DNA of 17,019 nt from assembly GCA_028694275.1 (NCBI GenBank), contig JAQUTS010000021.1:1-17019 (forward strand). Direction: 5' to 3'. The notes under the pieces were generated by a model. That model saw only the letters and a program-made list of their open reading frames with translations, was not told where the DNA came from and made no database searches. Position numbers and translations under genes: made by a program. Shown one piece after another: positions 11,343-17,019 of the stretch (position 1 is its first letter; every line of letters starts with the position of its first letter). Source of the stretch: Candidatus Gastranaerophilales bacterium (GTDB lineage: Bacteria; Cyanobacteriota; Vampirovibrionia; Gastranaerophilales; CAJFVJ01).

Positions 11343-12638
11343 ATGACAAATAATCAAGCTAATATAAACAAAATTGTTACACCTTGCCAAAAAGGACTCA
11401 AAGGCACAATCGAGATTCCACCCGACAAGTCACTTTCTCATCGTGCGGCGGTTTTTTCAGCCTTGACGCATGCCAAATGCGAGATTTTCAACTTTTCATC
11501 GGGAAAAGATTGCCATTCAACCCTTGGGGTGTTAAAGGCTCTTGGCGTTGAAATTGATTTTAAAACTGACAAAAATCTCATTTTAAAATCCCCGAAAGAA
11601 TTTCAAAAACCCTCTTGCATGCTTGATGCAGGTAATTCAGGTACCACAATCCGTATGATGTCAGGCGTTTTGGCAAGATTACCTTTTGATACGGTCATAA
11701 CAGGTGATCAGAGTCTGCAAAAACGCCCAATGAAGCGTATTATTACTCCATTGGAGCAAATGGGAGCTGTTATTGAATCAAATGATTTCAAGGCTCCTTT
11801 GACTATTCGCGGTAAAAAACTTCATCCGATTGATTATGCCTCCCCTATCGCATCAGCTCAGGTCAAAAGCTGTATTTTGCTTGCAGGGCTTGGCACAGAG
11901 GGAGTGACATCAGTCACAGAGCCTTATGTTTCGCGTAATCATACGGAAATTATGCTTGACTATCTCGGTGCCGATATAAATACTGACGGGACAAAAGTGA
12001 GTATCTCTCAATCTGAACTTACTCCTTGTCCTATTCATATTGCGGGTGATATTTCATCAGCTGCGTTTTTTATCGCGGCAGCTTTGATTGTGCCCAATTC
12101 TGATATCATTATCAAAAATGTAGGCCTTAACCCAACTCGCACAGGAATTTTGGATGTGTTCAAGGCTATGGGGGCAGATATCCAAATACTCGATGAGCGC
12201 ACAGTTTGCGGTGAAATTGTCGGGGATATTCGCGTCAAAACATCAGACTTGAAAGGTACAACGATAGAAGGGGCAATGATTCCAAGGCTCATTGATGAAT
12301 TGCCTGTTATTGCCGTTGTTGCAACACAAGCAAATGGCAAAACAATCGTCAAAGATGCGGAAGACCTACGTGCAAAAGAATCAGACCGAATTGCCGTTAT
12401 GGCAGAGCAATTGCGCAAAATGGGTGTTGAAATGGAAGAAACCCCCGATGGGTTCATAATAGAGGGCAAACAAAATCTCCGTGGCAGTGCAACAATTGAT
12501 ACATTCCATGATCATCGTATCGCAATGAGTATGTACATTGCGGGCATGGTGGGGGATAGTCCGATTGAGATATGTGAGTTTGAATGGGTGGATATTTCTT
12601 TCCCTGAGTTTGAGGGGATGATGGCGGGGCTATGTTAG
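11343..12638 (+). CDS. aroA: 3-phosphoshikimate 1-carboxyvinyltransferase (EPSP synthase)
   Basis: The sixth step of the shikimate pathway: transfer of enolpyruvate from PEP to shikimate-3-phosphate, leading to chorismate and aromatic amino acids. The 431-aa sequence shows both inverse alpha/beta domains with family motifs: PPDKSLSHRAAVFSALT (26-42), DAGNSGTTIRMMSGVLA (97-113), KRPMKRII, SAQVKSCILLAGL, ISSAAFFIAAALI, the LIDELPVIAVVAT active-site Asp-Glu region, RAKESDRIAVMAEQL, and DHRIAMSMYIAG near the C-terminus. Full length, cytoplasmic. It stands alone on the plus strand, divergent from rpmG. No Shine-Dalgarno is seen before its ATG. Confidence 0.97.
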   Translation: MTNNQANINKIVTPCQKGLKGTIEIPPDKSLSHRAAVFSALTHAKCEIFNFSSGKDCHSTLGVLKALGVEIDFKTDKNLILKSPKEFQKPSCMLDAGNSGTTIRMMSGVLARLPFDTVITGDQSLQKRPMKRIITPLEQMGAVIESNDFKAPLTIRGKKLHPIDYASPIASAQVKSCILLAGLGTEGVTSVTEPYVSRNHTEIMLDYLGADINTDGTKVSISQSELTPCPIHIAGDISSAAFFIAAALIVPNSDIIIKNVGLNPTRTGILDVFKAMGADIQILDERTVCGEIVGDIRVKTSDLKGTTIEGAMIPRLIDELPVIAVVATQANGKTIVKDAEDLRAKESDRIAVMAEQLRKMGVEMEETPDGFIIEGKQNLRGSATIDTFHDHRIAMSMYIAGMVGDSPIEICEFEWVDISFPEFEGMMAGLC

Positions 12639-12670
12639 ATGTCAAAAAGTGGATTTATAAATCATAATTT

Positions 12671-12745
12671 TGTCATTGCGAGGAGGGCAAAGCCCGACGC
12701 GGCAATCTGAAAAATAGAGATTGCTTCACTGCGTTCGCAATGACA
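12671..12745. repeat. 75-bp palindromic repeat element with 11-bp perfect ends
   Basis: TGTCATTGCGA (12671-12681) and TCGCAATGACA (12735-12745) are exact inverted ends. Inside are two more stems, GGGC/GCCC (12685-12695) and GCAATCT/AGATTGC (12702-12724). The GTCATTGCGAGG...GCAATC...GCAATGAC pattern recalls short non-coding repeats widespread in bacterial genomes; this is from memory. It has no coding capacity and may also serve as the aroA terminator. Confidence 0.75.
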
Positions 12746-12755
12746 GTAGATTGTC

Positions 12756-12776
12756 ATGCTGAATTTATTTCAGCAT
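12756..12776. repeat. Short palindrome, 8-bp arms
   Basis: ATGCTGAA (12756-12763) and TTCAGCAT (12769-12776) with a 5-nt loop, following directly after the 75-bp element. It recalls the GTCATGCTGAA...TTCAGCATC repeats seen in many genomes (from memory). Confidence 0.6.
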
Positions 12777-12801
12777 CTTAGCGGTTCTCACCTGCGCGGT
12801 G

Positions 12802-12933
12802 GGCGGGAGCTTTTTTAAAAAAGCTCCACAAAAACTCCCGCCTGATTTCGTGTTTAAAGCATTTTACGGCTCATCTCGCTAGGCTCGCCAAGCAGTTCTC
12901 GCCCCACTTCGCTCGATTTCGCCTACAATGCTT
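12802..12933 (-). repeat. Diverged repeat, copy A (minus orientation), ending in nested palindromes
   Basis: Read on the minus strand it starts AAGCATTGTAGGCG and ends CAGGCGGGAG-TTTTTG-TGGAGC followed by T6A6 and GCTCC. The terminal palindrome (12806-12827) has 11-bp perfect arms; a competing stem, GGCGGGAG/CTCCCGCC (12802-12809 / 12835-12842), encloses it. AAGCATT (12857-12863) and AATGCTT (12927-12933) pair over a longer distance. It parallels copy B at 13088-13194 in opposite orientation. Confidence 0.55.
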
Positions 12934-13016
12934 AAAAGCACTCCAGAAGGCGGGTTTGAAACAAAGATATCTCGTATCGCCTTGTATAGTTTTGCCATAT
13001 TTCTAAACGAAATGAA

Positions 13017-13051
13017 GCGCCCTCCCCTTCGGTTGAGGGGAGGGGAAGCGC
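13017..13051. repeat. GC-rich stem-loop
   Basis: CCTCCCCT (13021-13028) pairs with AGGGGAGG (13036-13043) around a 7-nt loop, with outer GCGC/GCGC (13017-13020 / 13048-13051). Strong in an AT-rich genome; no T-run follows. It probably belongs to the repeat cluster. Confidence 0.6.
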
Positions 13052-13087
13052 GCCAGTACTTTGCTAGAAGTTAAAAAAGAACATATA

Positions 13088-13194
13088 ACGAGCAAAGCGA
13101 GGCATTGTAAGCTTTAGCGTAATGAGTGCTAAGAAATATGAGAAAAACGCAACAGGCGAAGGTTTTTTATGGTACTTTTTTTAAAAAAAGTACC
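13088..13194 (+). repeat. Diverged repeat, copy B (plus orientation), ending in a 24-bp perfect palindrome
   Basis: It runs GGCATTGTAAGC ... ATGAGTGC ... CAGGCGAAGG-TTTTTTA-TGGTAC followed by T7A7 and GTACC; the last 24 bp (13171-13194) are perfectly self-complementary. The order of blocks matches copy A, and the two bases that differ in the left arm (AG versus TA) are matched by compensating changes in the right arm (CT versus TA). Confidence 0.55.
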
Positions 13195-13219
13195 CCTGCC
13201 TGGAAGGCATTTGTGGAAT

Positions 13220-13483
13220 TTATTTTTCAATCAAAAAGAACCCCTCAGGTAATTCTTTTTCTATTAAAGCCACTAATTCTGATGGTTTTATATTAAAGGC
13301 TTCGGCTATTTTAAATACGGTAGTTAATTGGGGGTCTTTATTACCTTTTTCAAGCGTATTTAAAATTGAGGTTGAAATATCATTTTCAGAACCGAATAAA
13401 AACTGACTTTTATTTCCTCTTAATTGTTTGGTGATTTTGCCAGTTATTTTGCAGATTAATTTTTTCTTTTCTTCATATTGCAT
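13220..13483 (-). CDS. XRE-family helix-turn-helix transcriptional regulator
   Basis: An 87-aa DNA-binding protein with a single HTH_3-type domain at about residues 12-73: ITGKITKQLRGNKSQFLFG, then SENDISTSILNTLEKGNKDPQLTTVFKIAEAFNIKPSELV, the classic XRE recognition-helix and helix-4 pattern (LEKGNKDPQLTTV). A short C-terminal tail (ELPEGFFLIEK) could help dimerise. No toxin-like partner is next to it on the same strand. The ATG at 13483 has no Shine-Dalgarno, but a TACAAT box lies close upstream, so a very short leader is possible. A 14-bp palindrome directly before the start codon suggests autoregulation. Confidence 0.85.
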   Translation of the reverse strand: MQYEEKKKLICKITGKITKQLRGNKSQFLFGSENDISTSILNTLEKGNKDPQLTTVFKIAEAFNIKPSELVALIEKELPEGFFLIEK

Positions 13484-13485
13484 AA

Positions 13486-13499
13486 AATTAAGTTTAATT
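13486..13499. promoter_or_regulatory. Candidate operator of the XRE regulator
   Basis: AATTAA-GT-TTAATT, two perfect 6-bp arms with a 2-bp centre, begins 2 bp upstream of the XRE start codon. It overlaps a possible -10 (TACAAT, 13497-13502, minus strand). Nearby are a direct repeat of GATAAT and a TTCGCGAA palindrome (13519-13526). Position fits an autorepressor site for a dimeric XRE protein. Confidence 0.4.
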
Positions 13500-13561
13500 G
13501 TATTATCAGATTATCGCATTCGCGAACGAGATAGAAGTAAAGATAAAGTGACGAGGTGGGA

Positions 13562-13717
13562 ATGAATAAAGAAGAACAACTGGAACAGCTGAGGCAAGAT
13601 GTACTCAGCCTTTTAGATATGGACAACTTACAGATAGATATTTATACAAAGAAAAACCTCTTAAAGGGAATAATAAACAATTTTTTTGATTATTTGGAAG
13701 GTTTTCAAAGTAACTAA
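13562..13717 (+). CDS. Small acidic protein, unknown function
   Basis: A 51-aa reading frame beginning MNKEEQLEQLRQDVLSLLDMD and ending FFDYLEGFQSN, helical and acidic, without cysteines or membrane segments. GAGG (13553-13556) lies 5 nt before ATG 13562, a good ribosome site. It is divergent from the XRE gene with only 78 bp between the start codons, so the two may share regulation. plsC starts 71 bp downstream. I recognise no family. Confidence 0.5.
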   Translation: MNKEEQLEQLRQDVLSLLDMDNLQIDIYTKKNLLKGIINNFFDYLEGFQSN

Positions 13718-13788
13718 AAATTCCCCACCTTTTGTTTTTTCTGCTAAAATATTGTTACAGGAAGAACGCGTTAGAGGGTAATAGCAAA

Positions 13789-14478
13789 ATGAGCAAAAAT
13801 TTTGCCAAAAGAGAAGCAACAGACTATACATTTTTTTCGACATTTTTTCAAAGATTTTGTATTTATTTTTTCTTTTGGCCATTTTATACAATAATGTACA
13901 ATCTAAAAGTACAAGGGCGTGAAAACATTCCAAAAGACAGATCTATTTTGCTTGCGGCAAATCATACATCTCTTTTGGATCCTCCTGCTGTGGCCGCGGC
14001 AGTTGGCACAGAGGGCAAGACAGTTGCTTATATGGCCAAAAGAGAACTCTTTGATATTCCTGTTTTGCGCACTTTGATTTGGTGGCTTGGGGCTTTTGCC
14101 GTAAACCGCGAAAAACTTGCCGCATCAACAATTAAAACTGCAAAGGCTGCTTTGGCAAGCAAACATTGGACGATGGCTCTTTTTCCTCAAGGCGGTCGTC
14201 GCCGTAATGACAAACTCAATAAGGTAAATAAAGGTTTTATCACGCTTGCAAAATTGACCAAAACGGATATTTTGCCTGTAGGAATCATTCTTAAAGATTA
14301 CAAAATTGCGAAAAAACCATTCGAAGGCAATATGATAATCAAAATGGGAACAGTGATTTCTCATGAAAAAGAAGTTGATGAGATTATGACAGAATGGAAA
14401 AAACAGGTCTGTGATATGACAGGTCTGATTGATAATAGTGCAGAGTTTGAGCAAGAACAAGAATCCATAAAGGGGTAA
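13789..14478 (+). CDS. plsC: 1-acyl-sn-glycerol-3-phosphate acyltransferase (PlsC family)
   Basis: A 229-aa membrane-associated acyltransferase that adds the second acyl chain to lysophosphatidic acid to make phosphatidic acid. It has an N-terminal hydrophobic segment (about 18-38), the catalytic NHTSLLD motif (NHx4D, H59 and D64), MAKRELFDIPVL (82-93), and FPQGGRR (132-138), which replaces the usual FPEGTRS of motif III. PVGIILKD (163-170) is the final motif region. The ATG at 13789 has AGAGGG 10 nt upstream; a longer reading from 13732 lacks a ribosome site. TAAAAT at 13745-13750 may be its -10. The glucokinase gene follows 3 bp after the stop, so they form an operon. Confidence 0.9.
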   Translation: MSKNFAKREATDYTFFSTFFQRFCIYFFFWPFYTIMYNLKVQGRENIPKDRSILLAANHTSLLDPPAVAAAVGTEGKTVAYMAKRELFDIPVLRTLIWWLGAFAVNREKLAASTIKTAKAALASKHWTMALFPQGGRRRNDKLNKVNKGFITLAKLTKTDILPVGIILKDYKIAKKPFEGNMIIKMGTVISHEKEVDEIMTEWKKQVCDMTGLIDNSAEFEQEQESIKG

Positions 14479-14481
14479 GAT

Positions 14482-15429
14482 ATGACAAATACTTCAATCG
14501 GCATTGATATCGGCGGTACCAAAATCTACATCGCTGTTTTAAAAGACGGTGATATGATTGGCGATCCGTTCAAGTTTTCTACACCTGATACAAAAGAAGA
14601 GCTTTTGAACATTGTGACAGGAAGCATTGAAAAAATTCTTGCTAAATACCCTGAAGTCAAATTCGTCGGCATTGCAACAGCCGGAGCTGTCAACAAAGAA
14701 GGCGATAAAATTATCGGTTCAACGGGCAATATGCCTGATGGGTACAATACAATTGATTTTAAAGAGGTTTTATCAAGCCGCTTTGGTCTTGATGTTTTGA
14801 TAGAAAATGATGCCAACGCAGCGGCTTATGCAGAGTATAAAATCGGTGCGGCAAAAGGGCAACAAAATACCATCACTGTTACACTCGGCACAGGAATCGG
14901 CGGCGGGATTATTATTGACGGACATTTGCTCAAAGGCAAAACAGGCGTGGCTGCTGAAGTCGGACATATGCAAATATCAGAAAACCCAAAACGCAAATGC
15001 ACCTGCGGGGCTTATGATTGTTGGGAGGCTTATGCTTCAGGCACAGGGTATGCTATTAATGCCAAAGAAATGACCCTTGAAGTTCCTGCAAAAGAAAGAG
15101 GGTTTTTGAAAGATAAAAACATCGATGAAATAACATCTTTTGATATTATCGAAGGTAAAAAACAAGGCGATGCACTTTGCAAACAAATCCACGAAAGATG
15201 GGAAAATCTCGTTTTGAAAGGGCTTATTGCTTTGGGGAATATTTTTGACCCTGAAAGTATTGTTATATCAGGCGGCATGGTGGATTGTATAGACCTTAGA
15301 AAGCTTGAAGAAAGACTCAATAAAGAGCTTGCAGCTGCATCAAAAGTGAGACTGTTACGCGCTCAGGCTGGTAATTATGCCGGTATGCTCGGTGCTATTT
15401 TGCTCGCAGAAGAAAAATTCGGCGCGTAA
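14482..15429 (+). CDS. ROK-family sugar kinase, probably glucokinase
   Basis: A 315-aa ASKHA-fold kinase. Motifs: IGIDIGGTKI (6-15, phosphate 1), ENDANAAAYAE (108-118, catalytic D110), the GTGIGGGII loop (136-144), EVGHM (159-163, H162) and the ROK zinc site CTCGAYDCWEAYASG (C173, C175, C180 with H162). ISGGM near the C-terminus is the adenosine motif. These fit the ATP-dependent glucokinase group of ROK proteins, which phosphorylate glucose to glucose-6-phosphate; other hexoses or N-acetyl sugars cannot be excluded. There is no DNA-binding domain, so it is not a ROK repressor. AGGGG about 8 nt before the ATG is a good ribosome site. Confidence 0.92.
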   Translation: MTNTSIGIDIGGTKIYIAVLKDGDMIGDPFKFSTPDTKEELLNIVTGSIEKILAKYPEVKFVGIATAGAVNKEGDKIIGSTGNMPDGYNTIDFKEVLSSRFGLDVLIENDANAAAYAEYKIGAAKGQQNTITVTLGTGIGGGIIIDGHLLKGKTGVAAEVGHMQISENPKRKCTCGAYDCWEAYASGTGYAINAKEMTLEVPAKERGFLKDKNIDEITSFDIIEGKKQGDALCKQIHERWENLVLKGLIALGNIFDPESIVISGGMVDCIDLRKLEERLNKELAAASKVRLLRAQAGNYAGMLGAILLAEEKFGA

Positions 15430-15450
15430 AAATAAAGATATTTTTATTTT
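15429..15450. terminator. Weak AT-rich hairpin between convergent glucokinase and hinT genes
   Basis: AAAATAAA (15429-15436) pairs with TTTATTTT (15443-15450) over a 6-nt loop, in a 24-bp convergent gap. It is symmetric and could end both transcripts, but the stem is all A-T and weak. Confidence 0.35.
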
Positions 15451-15453
15451 CCT

Positions 15454-15792
15454 CTATCCCGGTGGCCAATCAAGCTTTCGTCCTGCCAAAATATGCAAAT
15501 GCATGTGAAAAACTTCTTGTCCGGCACCTGAGCCATTGTTGATAACGGTGCGATAATGCTCTATTTCAAGGCCTTTTGTGATTTGTTGCACTGCTTGCAG
15601 AAGTTTGCCCAAAAGTGTCTCATTATCCACATCAGAGAGGGTTTCGTAGTGGGCTTTTGGGATGATCAAAATATGAGTCGGGGCTTTTGGGTTGATATCG
15701 CGAAAGGCCAAAATTTCATCATTTTCAAAAACTTTTGTTGAAGGGATTTGGCCTTGTGCTATTTTGCAAAAAATACAATCCTCTTTATACAT
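15454..15792 (-). CDS. hinT: HIT-family purine nucleoside phosphoramidase (HinT-like)
   Basis: A 112-aa dimeric nucleotide hydrolase that cleaves AMP from phosphoramidates such as AMP-lysine. It has the CIFCKIAQGQIP N-terminus (C6, C9), FRDINPKAPTHILIIPK (30-46) and the histidine triad HMHLHILAG (96-103). Full length for HinT. The ATG at 15792 is chosen because AAAGG lies 7 nt upstream and it gives the family N-terminus; an extra 10-residue extension is possible but lacks support. Convergent with the glucokinase gene. The cellular role in most bacteria is unclear. Confidence 0.93.
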   Translation of the reverse strand: MYKEDCIFCKIAQGQIPSTKVFENDEILAFRDINPKAPTHILIIPKAHYETLSDVDNETLLGKLLQAVQQITKGLEIEHYRTVINNGSGAGQEVFHMHLHILAGRKLDWPPG

Positions 15793-15874
15793 AAAAAAAC
15801 CTTTCTGAGTACAATTGTGCATGTTTTCAAAATTTGAGACTAGAGTAAACTAACCCTCATCATATCTACATCAC

Positions 15875-15991
15875 TTATTGTACATCATAAAGAAAGTTTT
15901 GTATCGGGAGCTTTTGCTTTTTGGCGTAAGCCCCTACTTGAGTGAACATGGCGGAAATGGTCTTTTTAGAGGATGAGGGATAGCAGAACAT
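15875..15991 (-). CDS. Very small ORF, possibly a gene remnant
   Basis: A 38-aa reading frame on the minus strand in the 252-bp gap between hinT and fliJ: it begins MFCYPSSSKKTISAMFTQVG and ends QKLPIQNFLYDVQ. The frame stays open further upstream (YEDYN before the Met) to about 16060 without another good start. The composition looks protein-like, and it may be the tail of a decayed gene. There is no clear ribosome site and I do not recognise the family. Confidence 0.25.
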   Translation of the reverse strand: MFCYPSSSKKTISAMFTQVGAYAKKQKLPIQNFLYDVQ

Positions 15992-16044
15992 GTTGTAATC
16001 TTCATATATCAGCTTGAATAAAGCTATGTGGGATAGAGGTTGAA

Positions 16045-16509
16045 GTGAAAAAATTTAAATTTAAACTTCAAATTGTATTGGATAAACGTCAAAAAGAGCT
16101 CGAAGATAGACAGCTTGAGATGGCACAAATTCAATCAATCCTCAAACAGCAGACAGATAAGCTCGAAATGCTTATAAATTCGCAAAATCTCACAAAATCT
16201 GCTCTTGAGACGATGCTTGGCAATAGCCAAAACATTGATCTTGTTTCTATAAAAATCCATCAGGACTATATAGATAAGTTATCAGGCGATATCCAAAACC
16301 AGCACAAAATCATCTCTGATACGGAACAAGAGCTCGAAGCCAAACAACAAGAAGTAATCGAAGCCCTAAAAGCGGCAAAGATGCTTGAAAAACTAAAAGA
16401 AAAGCACCATAGAGAATTTCTTGTAGAGTTTGAGTTTCAACAGCAAAAAGAACTTGAGGATATAACACAGGCCAGATTTAGACTGGGCCGCGGGGAAAAG
16501 GTTAACTAA
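16045..16509 (+). CDS. fliJ: Flagellar export chaperone FliJ family protein
   Basis: A 154-aa protein that is almost entirely coiled coil: basic N-terminus KKFKFKLQIVLDKRQKELEDRQLEMAQIQ, long heptad-rich helices, and a charged C-terminus (LEDITQARFRLGRG). This is the size and pattern of FliJ, the soluble stalk of the flagellar export ATPase that links FliI to FlhA. FliJ sequences are weakly conserved, so the call leans on the F-x-L-x-x-V-L-x-x-R-x-x-x-E start and on the following FliK-like gene. The start is GTG (16045) with AGAGG 5 nt upstream. fliI is not in the window. The next gene begins at the base after the stop. Confidence 0.8.
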   Translation: MKKFKFKLQIVLDKRQKELEDRQLEMAQIQSILKQQTDKLEMLINSQNLTKSALETMLGNSQNIDLVSIKIHQDYIDKLSGDIQNQHKIISDTEQELEAKQQEVIEALKAAKMLEKLKEKHHREFLVEFEFQQQKELEDITQARFRLGRGEKVN

Positions 16510-17019
16510 ATGACCATTGGACTGAACGATACATTAAATAGCAAAACTGAGTTTGCAACAGAAAAAACTTCAAAGAAGACTGATACTTCTTTGGATTTTT
16601 CTACTATTTCAAATCAGTTTTCAAGTATTTTCAGTAACCAATTCAATACACAGTTCAAAAATCAATTTGATTACCAAAAAATGTTTACATCTGCTCCTAC
16701 TACCAATTTTGTTGCGAGTACGGTTTCTTCTGTTTCAGAAAGTAACCATCCTGTGAGCAAAGATTTTAGTTCTAAACAAGAATCAGGCATTGATAATCAA
16801 AAATATAAAGATGATAAAGAGTCTGTAAAAGATTATTCAAAAGAGCAAAAAATTCAATCTTCTGATACTAAAGAAAAAGAGATTAAAAGCTCTGATAAAA
16901 AAGATGAAAAAGATGAAAAAGATATTCATTCTGAAAAAGAAGTAAAAAAAGAATCAAAAACAGATGAAGAAAAACAAGTAAATCAAAATGTTCTTGATGA
17001 AACAATAGTTGTTGTTGAC
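16510..17019 (+). CDS. Probable flagellar hook-length control protein FliK, N-terminal part
   Basis: Reading frame open for 170 codons to the window end. Residues 1-75 are Ser/Thr/Asn/Gln/Phe-rich (repeated NQF motifs: SNQFSSIFSNQFNTQFKNQF), followed by a Lys/Glu/Asp/Ser-rich low-complexity stretch (about 80-160). FliK proteins have such a disordered ruler N-terminus and a conserved C-terminus, which is outside the window. Position directly after fliJ (TAA then ATG, no gap) is the common fliJ-fliK order. Evidence is mainly context, so FliK is likely but not proven. Confidence 0.6.
   Translation, partial: MTIGLNDTLNSKTEFATEKTSKKTDTSLDFSTISNQFSSIFSNQFNTQFKNQFDYQKMFTSAPTTNFVASTVSSVSESNHPVSKDFSSKQESGIDNQKYKDDKESVKDYSKEQKIQSSDTKEKEIKSSDKKDEKDEKDIHSEKEVKKESKTDEEKQVNQNVLDETIVVVD

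Larger units (their letters stand above)
12639..13219. repeat. Repeat-filled intergenic region (about 580 bp) after aroA
   Basis: No gene is recognisable here. The region is a patchwork of palindromes, listed separately, and of GC-richer stretches such as CTCGCTAGGCTCGCC. It looks like a landing site for dispersed palindromic elements. Part of the stretch between 12934 and 13020 shows nothing I can name. Confidence 0.7.

Noticed and set aside
12639..13219. CRISPR array or IS remnant
   Set aside because: The repeats are palindromic, not evenly spaced direct repeats, and no frame resembles a transposase.
13220..13483. Toxin-antitoxin module with the XRE gene as antitoxin
   Set aside because: No adjacent toxin-like gene on the same strand; the neighbouring 51-aa ORF is divergent and matches no toxin family I know.
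15823..16044. Possible riboswitch (c-di-GMP type) before fliJ
   Set aside because: None of the conserved core motifs of c-di-GMP-I or -II riboswitches could be placed; only a weak AGCTT/AAGCT stem is seen.

Overview
The window comes from an AT-rich bacterial chromosome and is mostly housekeeping genes. The best guess for the source is a non-photosynthetic relative of Cyanobacteria (Gastranaerophilales / 'Melainabacteria' / Vampirovibrionia). That rests on a DapL-type aminotransferase, flagellar genes, the gene order rpmG-tRNA-Trp-secE-nusG-rplK-rplA, and a protein with an N-terminal 'PAFKG' motif that I recall (without being able to check) as common in that group. The assignment is inference; no rRNA gene is present to confirm it.

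Layout, left to right. At 1-141 is the start of a ZIP-family metal transporter (minus strand). At 458-1129 lie a DUF2023 gene and a small [4Fe-4S] ferredoxin. At 1173-1565 is an FtsB/DivIC-like division protein on the minus strand, divergent from a DapL-type aminotransferase, a tiny membrane protein and a class I biotin-protein ligase (1781-3949). At 4221-7456 is a cofactor block: a LipM-like octanoyl/lipoyl transferase, then bioF, bioG and bioC with overlapping ends. BioC masks malonyl-ACP as a methyl ester, fatty acid synthesis elongates it, BioG removes the methyl group and BioF makes 8-amino-7-oxononanoate. The biotin ligase 1 kb upstream would attach the finished biotin. Convergent to bioC is a degenerate kinase-fold protein (7453-8346).

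The translation block (8808-11204, minus strand) runs rpmG, tRNA-Trp(CCA), secE, nusG, rplK, rplA and ends in a terminator, with no rplJ/rplL after rplA. Both rplK and rplA are preceded by the same 51-bp sequence, which can fold into a mimic of the L1-binding part of 23S rRNA. aroA follows on the plus strand. Then comes about 580 bp without a recognisable gene (12639-13219), filled with palindromic repeats, including two diverged inverted copies of one element.

The right part has a divergent XRE regulator and 51-aa ORF, a plsC-glucokinase pair, a HinT hydrolase (minus strand), and the start of a flagellar cluster (fliJ, then a probable fliK cut by the window end).

No CRISPR array, intact transposase, prophage or obvious defence locus was seen. 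The most notable signals are the duplicated L1-type leader, two promoters with identical TAAAAT-N6-ATG spacing that suggest leaderless mRNAs, the kinase-like protein with a shifted catalytic motif, and the covarying palindromic repeats after aroA.
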